Assembly: GCA_937895345.1 (NCBI GenBank)
Contig: CALAWP010000059.1
Span: 1 to 64,000 of the forward strand
DNA from: an uncultured Paenibacillus sp.
GTDB taxonomy: Bacteria > Bacillota > Bacilli > Paenibacillales > Paenibacillaceae
Reading direction: 5' to 3'
Length of the DNA stretch: 64,000 nt
Made by a program: the position numbers and the translations under genes. Below are positions 57,522 through 64,000 of this stretch, piece after piece. The notes beneath the pieces were generated by a model. It ran no database searches and was not told the origin of the DNA. It saw nothing but the letters and a program-made list of their open reading frames with translations. Each line of letters begins with the position of its first letter. The stretch's first letter is position 1.

Positions 57522-58760
57522 ATGGGACAGGTGACGACACCATTGTATAAAGTAAAGGCGGACGGCTCGATTACGACGCCGCAAGGATTTAAGGCCGGCG
57601 GCCTGCATTGCGGCCTGAAGAAGTCGACGCGCCACGATTTGGGCGCGATCGTGTGCGATGTGCCGGCTGCGGCGGCGGGCGTATATACGACCAACGTCTT
57701 CCAGGCGGCTCCGCTCCAGGTGACGCGGGAGAGCATCGGAGCGGGCGGCGTGCTTCGCGCCGTGCTTGTCAACAGCGGCAACGCCAACGCTTGCACGGGC
57801 GAGCAGGGCGAGGCCGACGCTTATGAGATGAGGGCGCGGTTCGCGGACACGATCGGCGTGCCGGCCGATCATGTGGCGGTGGCGTCCACGGGCGTCATCG
57901 GCGAAAATTTGAAGATGGATAAGGTGCGCGGCGGCATCGACGCTCTTCCGGCGAAGCTGGACGGCGGCGCGAAGGGAGCCGAAGGCTTCAGCCAGGCGAT
58001 TTTGACAACGGATCTGGTGCAAAAGACGGCGTGCGTCGAGCTGGAGCTGGACGGCAAGAAGGTGTACGTGGCGGGAGCGGCGAAGGGCTCCGGCATGATT
58101 CATCCGAACATGGCGACGATGCTCGGCTTCGTTACGACGGATGCGGCCATCGGCAGCGAAGCGCTGCAAGGGCTTCTGCGGAAGGCGACGGATCTGACGT
58201 TCAACATGATTACGGTGGACGGCGATACGAGCACGAACGACATGCTGGTGGCGATGGCCAGCGGCCTGGCGGGCAACCGCGAGCTTACTCCGCAGCACGA
58301 GGGCTGGGAAGCGTTCGCCGCGGCGTTGACTTATGTATGCGAGGTGCTGGCCAAAGCGATCGCGCGCGACGGCGAAGGGGCGACGAAGCTGGTGGAAGTG
58401 CAAGTGCGCGGCGCCGTCAGCGACGAGTCGGCCCAGGCGATCGCCAAGACGATCATCGGCTCTTCGCTGGTGAAGTCGGCCGTGTTCGGGGCGGACGCCA
58501 ACTGGGGCCGCATTATCGCGGCCGTCGGACGCGCGGGCCAGCCGGTCAATCCGGCGACGGTCGATATTCGCATCGGCGACATTGTCACGCTGGAGCAATC
58601 GCGCCCCATTGCATTTGACGAAGAGGCGGCGCTGGAATATTTGAAAGGCGATACGGTCGTCATTTATGTCGATCTGCATATGGCCGACGGTCGCGCCACG
58701 GCATGGGGCTGCGACTTGACGTACGATTATGTCCGCATCAATGCGGCGTACCGGACGTAA
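57522..58760 (+). CDS. argJ: Bifunctional ornithine acetyltransferase / N-acetylglutamate synthase
   Basis: 412 residues. ArgJ recycles the acetyl group from N-acetylornithine to glutamate, and in bifunctional forms can also use acetyl-CoA. The proenzyme cleaves itself before the Thr of MATMLGF (in GMIHPNMATMLGF near residue 192), giving alpha and beta chains. Other family motifs are GGLHCGLKKSTRHDLG, VLVNSGNANACTGEQG and FNMITVDGDTSTNDM. The gene follows argC by 41 bases. The presence of argJ implies the cyclic acetyl pathway, with no argE needed. Confidence 0.97.
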   Translation: MGQVTTPLYKVKADGSITTPQGFKAGGLHCGLKKSTRHDLGAIVCDVPAAAAGVYTTNVFQAAPLQVTRESIGAGGVLRAVLVNSGNANACTGEQGEADAYEMRARFADTIGVPADHVAVASTGVIGENLKMDKVRGGIDALPAKLDGGAKGAEGFSQAILTTDLVQKTACVELELDGKKVYVAGAAKGSGMIHPNMATMLGFVTTDAAIGSEALQGLLRKATDLTFNMITVDGDTSTNDMLVAMASGLAGNRELTPQHEGWEAFAAALTYVCEVLAKAIARDGEGATKLVEVQVRGAVSDESAQAIAKTIIGSSLVKSAVFGADANWGRIIAAVGRAGQPVNPATVDIRIGDIVTLEQSRPIAFDEEAALEYLKGDTVVIYVDLHMADGRATAWGCDLTYDYVRINAAYRT

Positions 58761-58798
58761 GCGGCCTTAAGACCATGGTGGAGGAAGGTACAACGGCA

Positions 58799-59605
58799 AT
58801 GGAGCAACGGTTTGTCATGAAATGCGGCGGCAGCACGCTGGCCGCTTTGCCGGATGCGTTTTTCGGCGAGCTGCGCGAGCTTCAGTCGCACGGCATCAAG
58901 CCCGTCATCGTGCACGGCGGCGGGCCCGCGATTTCGGAAACGCTGACGAAGCTGGGCATTGAGACGGCATTCGTCAACGGTCTGCGCAAGACGAGCGACG
59001 ACGTGCTCGACGTGGTCGAGATGGTGCTGGCCGGACGCATCAATAAGGAAATCGTTCGCAAGATCGAAACGAACGGAGCGAGGGCGCTGGGCTTGTCCGG
59101 CGTGGACGGCAAGCTGATTGTCGCGGAGCCGGTGCCGAACGCGGACGAAATCGGGTTTGTCGGCAATGTGACGGACGTCAACGCCGCCATTATCGAGGGA
59201 ATTATGGGGATGGCGTACATACCGGTCATTGCGCCGATCGGCATCGACGCAAAGGGACAGCGCTACAACATTAACGCGGATACGGCGGCCGGAGCGGTTG
59301 CGTCGCATCTGGGCGTGGAGCGCATGATCGTCGTGACCGACGTTCCCGGCATCTTGAAGACGGTGGACGGCGAGAAGAAGGTGCTCCCGACCGTCACGGT
59401 CGAGGAAATCGAAGAAATGATAGCAAGCGGCGAAATATACGGAGGCATGATCCCGAAGGTTCGCGCCGCGGTGCAGTGCATTCAGGGGCGCGTTCGCGAG
59501 GTCGTCATTGTCAGCGGCAGCGAGGCGGGCGTATTGACGAAAGCCGTTACAGAGGGCGGCGTCGGCACGCGCATTCTGCAATCGAACGAAGGGCGGGTGT
59601 CATAA
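58799..59605 (+). CDS. argB: Acetylglutamate kinase
   Basis: 268 residues from the ATG at 58799 (GGAGGAAGG 10 bases upstream). ArgB phosphorylates N-acetylglutamate, the step usually inhibited by arginine. Motifs are MKCGGSTLAAL, VIVHGGGPAISETLTKLGI, FVNGLRKTSDDVLDVVEMVL and YNINADTAAGAVASHLG. The N-terminal extension seen in arginine-inhibited enzymes is missing, so feedback control may lie elsewhere. Its TAA stop overlaps the argD ATG (TAATG). Confidence 0.96.
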   Translation: MEQRFVMKCGGSTLAALPDAFFGELRELQSHGIKPVIVHGGGPAISETLTKLGIETAFVNGLRKTSDDVLDVVEMVLAGRINKEIVRKIETNGARALGLSGVDGKLIVAEPVPNADEIGFVGNVTDVNAAIIEGIMGMAYIPVIAPIGIDAKGQRYNINADTAAGAVASHLGVERMIVVTDVPGILKTVDGEKKVLPTVTVEEIEEMIASGEIYGGMIPKVRAAVQCIQGRVREVVIVSGSEAGVLTKAVTEGGVGTRILQSNEGRVS

Positions 59606-60822
59606 TGGGCGAGAGCAAACCGACGGCGGCGGGCCCATCTTCTTATCAAGAAGCGGCGGCTTCCTTGTTTCCGACTTATGCGCGGTATCCGATTACGCTC
59701 GTCAAGGGCGAGGGCAGCCGGCTTTGGGACGACCAGGGCAACCGCTACCTTGACTTTATGAGCGGCATTGCGGTGACCAATCTGGGCCATGCCCCGCAGC
59801 GCGTGAAGGAAGCGCTGGTGCAACAGCTGGATCAGCTGTGGCATGTGTCCAACCTGTTTCAAATTCCGAATCAGGCCGAAGCGGCGAAGCTGCTGACCGA
59901 CAACAGCTGCGGCGATGCGGTGTTTTTCTGCAATTCCGGCGCGGAGGCGAACGAGGCGGCCATCAAGCTGGCGCGCCGCTATCAGCAGCTGGTGCGGAAG
60001 AACGGCCGGTATGAAATTATAACGTTCCATCAGTCGTTTCACGGCCGGACGCTGGCGACGCTGACCGCGACGGGCCAGGAGAAGGTGAAGGAAGGCTTCG
60101 CCCCGCTGCCCGAAGGCTTCAAGTCGATTCCTCTGAACGACATAGCTGCGCTGGAGGCGGCCGTAACTGCAACTACGGCGGCCATTATGCTGGAGATGGT
60201 GCAGGCGGAAGGCGGCATTTACCCGGTCGATCCGGAATATATCAAGCAGGCTGCCGAATTGTGCGAGCGGGAGGGCATCCTGCTTATCGTGGATGAGATC
60301 CAAACCGGCATGGGCCGCACGGGCAAGCTGTTTGCTTATGAGCATTACGGCATCAAGCCGGACATTTTTACGCTGGCCAAAGGACTCGGAAGCGGCTTCC
60401 CGGTCGGCGCCATGGTGGCGCAGGAGAAGCTTCGCGAAGGGTTCACCGCGGGCAGCCACGGCTCCACCTTCGGCGGCACGCCGATCGCCACGGCTGTCGT
60501 GAAGGCGACGGTGGAGACTATCGTGGGAGAAGGGCTGCCGGCGAGAGCGGCGGAAATGGGCGGCTATTTGATGGATCAGCTGCGCGAGAAGCTGGCGGAT
60601 ATCCCGTTTGTCCGGGAAGTGAGGGGGCTCGGCCTGCTTGTCGGCATTCAATGCGCCGGTCCCGTCGCGGACGTGCTGGCGGCGGCGCAGGGCAAGGGGC
60701 TGCTGGCCATCACCGCGGGTCCCGACGTCATTCGGCTGCTGCCGAACTTGCTGGTGACGCGCGAAGAAATCGACGAAGCGGTCGGCATCCTGACCGAGCT
60801 GCTTCAGGCGACGAAGAAGTAA
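59605..60822 (+). CDS. argD: Acetylornithine aminotransferase
   Basis: 405 residues; start ATG at 59605 overlaps the argB stop by one base. A class III PLP aminotransferase that forms N-acetylornithine from the semialdehyde with glutamate. Motifs are YLDFMSGIAVTNLGHAPQ, FFCNSGAEANEAAIKLARRY, HGRTLATLTATGQ, IVDEIQTGMGRTGKLFAYEH (positions 60286-60345) and the PLP-Lys in IFTLAKGLGSGFPVGAMV. An enlarged N-terminus (MGESKPTAAGPSSYQEAA) is probably flexible. Confidence 0.97.
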   Translation: MGESKPTAAGPSSYQEAAASLFPTYARYPITLVKGEGSRLWDDQGNRYLDFMSGIAVTNLGHAPQRVKEALVQQLDQLWHVSNLFQIPNQAEAAKLLTDNSCGDAVFFCNSGAEANEAAIKLARRYQQLVRKNGRYEIITFHQSFHGRTLATLTATGQEKVKEGFAPLPEGFKSIPLNDIAALEAAVTATTAAIMLEMVQAEGGIYPVDPEYIKQAAELCEREGILLIVDEIQTGMGRTGKLFAYEHYGIKPDIFTLAKGLGSGFPVGAMVAQEKLREGFTAGSHGSTFGGTPIATAVVKATVETIVGEGLPARAAEMGGYLMDQLREKLADIPFVREVRGLGLLVGIQCAGPVADVLAAAQGKGLLAITAGPDVIRLLPNLLVTREEIDEAVGILTELLQATKK

Positions 60823-61050
60823 GGCTGCAGGAACAGGCATAGCAGTCCGCCGGGGATAGTGTATGTTGAACCAAAGCTCGCAAGTACGAAGTAAAGCGGA
60901 ATGAGGAAGCCGAGCTGAAGAAACGATAGTGGTCGCCTTTGCAGAGCGATCGGAAGTCGATTCCTCATGAAGCTTGTCTGGCGTACGGCGAAACCTTGTT
61001 CAACCGATACGGCTTAGCCCGGACGGCCGCAAACAGAAGGAGGCAAGGAC
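60823..61050 (+). other. Gap between argD and argF
   Basis: 228 bases without a gene. In Bacillus subtilis carAB occupies this position; here it is absent. An 8-base inverted repeat (ATGAGGAA near 60901, TTCCTCAT near 60961) was seen. No T-box or clear terminator was found. Confidence 0.45.
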
Positions 61051-62007
61051 ATGGCGGTGGCAAACGAGCAATTGGCCTTGGGCATGAAGGGACGCGATTT
61101 CCTTATGCTGGTCGATTTTACGAAAGAAGAGCTGATGTACCTGATCGATCTGGCGATCGATTTGAAGAAGAAACAGAAGGCCGGCGAGACGCATCATTTG
61201 CTGAAGGGCAAAACGCTGGGGATGATTTTCGAAAAAAATTCCACCCGCACGCGCGTTTCGTTCGAAGTGGGGATGTATCAGCTGGGCGGCCATGCGCTGT
61301 TTCTGAGCGGCAACGATTTGCAGCTCGGACGCGGCGAGACGATCTGGGACACGGCGCAGACGCTGTCGCGCTACCTGGACGGCATCATGATCCGCACGTT
61401 CGCCCATAAGAAGATCGTCGAGCTGGCTAGAGGCGCGACGATTCCGGTTATTAACGGCCTGACCGATCTGTCGCATCCGTGCCAGGCGCTGGCCGATTAC
61501 CAGACGATCTACGAGCACAAAGGGCGCCTCGAAGGGCTGAAGGTGGCGTATATCGGCGACGGCAACAATGTCGTTCATTCGTTGATGATGGGTGCCGCCA
61601 AGCTGGGCGTCAACATGGCGATCGCGACGCCGCAAGGCTATGAGCCCGATGCCGATCTCGTGGAGCAGACGAAAGCGAATGCCGCTCAGAACGGCTCCAG
61701 CCTCTACGTCGGCCACGATCCGAAGGAAGCGATCGCGAATGCGGACGTCGTGTACACGGACGTATGGGCCAGCATGGGACAGGAAGCGGAGCAAAAGCAG
61801 CGCGAGGCCGCTTTTGCAAACTTCCAAGTCAACGAAGAGCTGACGAAATACGCCAAGCCGGATTACCTGTTCATGCACTGCCTGCCGGCGCATCGCGGCG
61901 AAGAAGTGAGCGAAGGCGTCATCGACGGCGAACACTCCATTATTTTCGACCAGGCGGAAAACCGGCTGCACGCGCAGAAAGCGATTATGGCCGCCATTAT
62001 GGGATAA
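61051..62007 (+). CDS. argF: Ornithine carbamoyltransferase
   Basis: 318 residues; AGAAGGAGG precedes the ATG. It makes citrulline from ornithine and carbamoyl phosphate. Carbamoyl-phosphate site: FEKNSTRTRVSFEVGMYQLGG (61231-61293) with the S-T-R-T-R motif. Further: LSRYLDGIMIRTFAHK, NGLTDLSHPCQALADYQTI (HPCQ), YIGDGNNVVHSL, DVWASMGQE and FMHCLPAHRGEEVS (HCLP). All catalytic residues are present. Confidence 0.98.
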   Translation: MAVANEQLALGMKGRDFLMLVDFTKEELMYLIDLAIDLKKKQKAGETHHLLKGKTLGMIFEKNSTRTRVSFEVGMYQLGGHALFLSGNDLQLGRGETIWDTAQTLSRYLDGIMIRTFAHKKIVELARGATIPVINGLTDLSHPCQALADYQTIYEHKGRLEGLKVAYIGDGNNVVHSLMMGAAKLGVNMAIATPQGYEPDADLVEQTKANAAQNGSSLYVGHDPKEAIANADVVYTDVWASMGQEAEQKQREAAFANFQVNEELTKYAKPDYLFMHCLPAHRGEEVSEGVIDGEHSIIFDQAENRLHAQKAIMAAIMG

Positions 62008-62043
62008 ATCAATTATTTTCGTACGGAAGGGAAGTTGAGCAGT

Positions 62044-63279
62044 ATGGCAAAGGAAAAAATCGTGCTCGCGTATTCGGGCGGCCTTGACACCTCGGTCATT
62101 CTGAAATGGCTGAAGGAGACGTACGACGCGGAAATTATCGCGTTTACGGCGGACATCGGCCAGAAGGAAGAACTGGACGGCCTGGAGGAAAAAGCGCTCA
62201 AAACCGGCGCCTCCAAAGTGTATATCGACGATTTGCGCGAAGAGTTCGCCAAAGACTTCATTTACCCGATGTTCCAGGCGGGCACGCTGTATGAAGGCCA
62301 ATATTTGCTGGGCACGTCGATTGCTCGTCCGTTGATCGCCAAGCGGATGGTGGACATCGCGCGCGCCGAAGGGGCAACAGCCATCGCGCACGGCGCGACA
62401 GGCAAAGGCAACGACCAGGTTCGTTTCGAGCTGACGGCCGCCTCCCTGGCACCCGAGATCAACGTAATCGCGCCGTGGCGCCTCGAGGCGTTCCGCGAGC
62501 AATTCCCGGGCCGTGCCGAAATGATCGCTTATGCAGAGAAGCATGGCATTCCGGTGACGGCATCCGCCGCCAAGCCGTATTCGACGGACCGCAACCTGCT
62601 GCACATCAGCTTTGAGAGCGGCGTGCTGGAGGATCCTTGGTTCGATGCTAGCTCGGAAGAAAATGAAGACATGTACGTGCTCAGCGTATCGCCGGAGCGC
62701 GCGCCGGACAAGGCGGAATATGTCGAGCTGACGTTCGAGCAGGGCAACTGCACCGCCGTTAACGGCCAGGCGATGAGCCCGCTGCAAGTGATGGAAACGT
62801 TGAACGAGCTGGGCGGCAAGCACGGCATCGGCCGCGTCGACATGGTGGAGAACCGCTTCGTCGGCATGAAGAGCCGCGGCGTGTACGAAACGCCGGGCGG
62901 TACGATTTTGTTCACCGCACACCGCAAGATGGAGTCGCTCACGATGGACCGCGAGGTCATGCATTTGCGCGATTCCTTGATTGCGAAATACAGCAGCCTC
63001 GTGTACAACGGCTTCTGGTTTGCTCCTGAACGTCTGGCGCTGCAGGCGCTCGTGACGGAATCCCAGAAAAACGTGACGGGCGTCGTCCGGTTGAAGCTGT
63101 ATAAAGGCAATGTCATCGGCGCCGGCGTCCAAAGCCCGGTCAGCCTGTACAATCCGGATATCGCGACGATGGAGGCCGATCCTTCCCAAGCGTACGATCA
63201 AGGCGACGCGACGGGCTTTATCCGCCTGAACGCGCTTCGCTTGAAAGTATCCTCCGGAGTGGAGCAAAGCAAACGATAA
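62044..63279 (+). CDS. argG: Argininosuccinate synthase
   Basis: 411 residues from the ATG at 62044 (GGAAGGGAAG 9 bases upstream); the in-frame TTG at 62035 is within that site. The enzyme joins citrulline and aspartate at the cost of ATP to AMP. The P-loop is LAYSGGLDTSVILKWL. Other motifs are GTSIARPLIAKRMVDIA, AHGATGKGNDQVRFEL and RNLLHISFESGVLEDP. The order argF-argG-argH completes the pathway to arginine in one cluster. Confidence 0.97.
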   Translation: MAKEKIVLAYSGGLDTSVILKWLKETYDAEIIAFTADIGQKEELDGLEEKALKTGASKVYIDDLREEFAKDFIYPMFQAGTLYEGQYLLGTSIARPLIAKRMVDIARAEGATAIAHGATGKGNDQVRFELTAASLAPEINVIAPWRLEAFREQFPGRAEMIAYAEKHGIPVTASAAKPYSTDRNLLHISFESGVLEDPWFDASSEENEDMYVLSVSPERAPDKAEYVELTFEQGNCTAVNGQAMSPLQVMETLNELGGKHGIGRVDMVENRFVGMKSRGVYETPGGTILFTAHRKMESLTMDREVMHLRDSLIAKYSSLVYNGFWFAPERLALQALVTESQKNVTGVVRLKLYKGNVIGAGVQSPVSLYNPDIATMEADPSQAYDQGDATGFIRLNALRLKVSSGVEQSKR

Positions 63280-63471
63280 TATCGGCGACGGACGGAAGCT
63301 TTAGCGGCAGTCCGCTTCGGGCCGGAAACGCGCAAGGCCGGGATTGATTGAGGCAGCACCTATGCGAGCGGATTTTTGCTTGAGGGATGCCTGATTCCGG
63401 CCGGATTTCCGGATCGAACGGCTGCGGGCGGACAAGCTTCCGTCGCCTGTATCCGAAAGGGAGTGTATGAT

Positions 63472-64000
63472 GTGAGCAAGCTGTGGGGCGGTCGATTTAC
63501 GAAAAAGACGGACCAGCTGGTGGAGGAGTATACGGCTTCCATTATGTTCGACAAAGAGCTGGCCGAGGAAGATATTCAAGGCAGCGTTGCGCATGTGACG
63601 ATGCTGGGCAAGCAGGGCATCCTGCCGGCCGACGACGTGGAACAAATCAAGGACGGCCTGCATCGCGTATTGCAGCGCATCCGGCGCAACGATCTGGAAT
63701 ATTCGATCGGCGACGAAGACATTCATATGAATATCGAGAAGACGCTGATCGACGACGTCGGTTCGGTCGGCGGCAAGCTCCATACCGGCCGCAGCCGCAA
63801 CGATCAGGTCGCTACGGACATGCATTTGTGGCTCCGCAAGCGCGTCGTGGAATTTGTGGACATGCTGCACAAGCTGCAATCGGCGCTGGTGGAGCAGGCA
63901 AAAGCGAATATCGACACGATCGTGCCGGGCTACACGCATTTGCAGCGGGCGCAGCCGATTCTGTTCGCTCATCATCTGATGGCGTACGTATCGATGTTCG
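63472..64000 (+). CDS. argH: Argininosuccinate lyase, N-terminal part
   Basis: 176 codons from a GTG at 63472 (AAAGGGAGTG upstream); the frame is still open at the window end. The ATGs just upstream run straight into TGA, so GTG must be the start. ArgH splits argininosuccinate into arginine and fumarate. Recognised motifs are KLWGGRFTKKTDQLVEEYTASI (63475-63540), SIGDEDIHMNIE, GGKLHTGRSRNDQVATD and VPGYTHLQRAQPI. The C-terminal two thirds, including the GSSxMPxKxN signature, lie beyond the window. Confidence 0.96.
   Translation, partial: MSKLWGGRFTKKTDQLVEEYTASIMFDKELAEEDIQGSVAHVTMLGKQGILPADDVEQIKDGLHRVLQRIRRNDLEYSIGDEDIHMNIEKTLIDDVGSVGGKLHTGRSRNDQVATDMHLWLRKRVVEFVDMLHKLQSALVEQAKANIDTIVPGYTHLQRAQPILFAHHLMAYVSMF

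Noticed and set aside
60823..61050. T-box or carAB remnant between argD and argF
   Set aside because: No T-box core (AGGGTGGNACCGCG type) and no readable car coding sequence.

Overview
The window is chromosomal DNA of an endospore-forming, motile, S-layer-bearing Firmicute of the Paenibacillaceae (Paenibacillus or Cohnella type). The evidence is an alpha/beta small acid-soluble spore protein, DegS/DegU, ComFA/ComFC, SigD-type flagellar promoters, several SLH-domain proteins next to csaB, and a gene order that follows Bacillus subtilis (tagO - degSU - comF - yvyF-flgMNKL-yviE-fliW-csrA - fliDST - hpf-secA-prfB) with large insertions. Housekeeping genes are GC-rich. Three stretches are visibly AT-richer: about 10.9-13.3 kb, 25.5-27.4 kb and 43.4-50.4 kb. 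No rRNA, tRNA, transposase, phage gene or CRISPR array was seen.

Layout. 1-2.7 kb: wall-polymer genes, namely csaB (partial; pyruvylates the polymer that SLH domains bind), a TagA/WecG glycosyltransferase and tagO. 3-23.3 kb: cell-surface block with a large C-terminal-SLH protein, the codon-optimised main S-layer protein with N-terminal SLH repeats behind a long two-promoter leader, an AT-rich secreted protein of repeated beta modules, a small secreted protein, a spore SASP, metK, a 1482-residue Ig-like/SLH protein and a secreted phosphodiester glycosidase. 23.5-25.4 kb: degS-degU. 25.5-29 kb: accessory insert with a coupled ATPase/nuclease-like gene pair and, on the minus strand, an LPKTG wall protein with a Ser/Thr/Pro repeat stalk. 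29.3-34.2 kb: a small membrane protein, a greatly enlarged comFA, and comFC. 34.2-43.3 kb: late flagellar genes ending in flagellin. 43.4-50.4 kb: flagellin-glycosylation genes (Maf transferase, nonulosonate synthase, CMP-sugar synthetase fused to a phosphatase, methyltransferase, DUF2920-like hydrolase) with a cold-shock gene inside. 50.5-55.9 kb: hpf, secA, prfB with its programmed +1 frameshift, and a YitT protein. 56.2-64 kb: argC-J-B-D-F-G-H behind a promoter that overlaps likely ArgR/AhrC boxes; argH runs off the end.

How the parts fit. CsaB, TagA and TagO build or modify the wall polymer that anchors the SLH proteins encoded next door. The flagellar block has visible regulation: FlgM restrains SigD, SigD promoters precede flgM and hag, and the hag leader has a CsrA-type hairpin plus a GGA-containing Shine-Dalgarno, matching the adjacent fliW-csrA pair. 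The glycosylation genes downstream of hag probably make and attach a nonulosonic acid. The domain content (synthase without SAF domain, cytidylyltransferase fused to a KdsC-like phosphatase, no amino-sugar genes) points to a Kdn-like, phosphorylated-intermediate route. The least explained items are the two-gene ATPase/nuclease-like module between degU and comFA, the six-module secreted protein at 10.9 kb, the metK leader (terminator, no S-box), and the ComFA N-terminal expansion.
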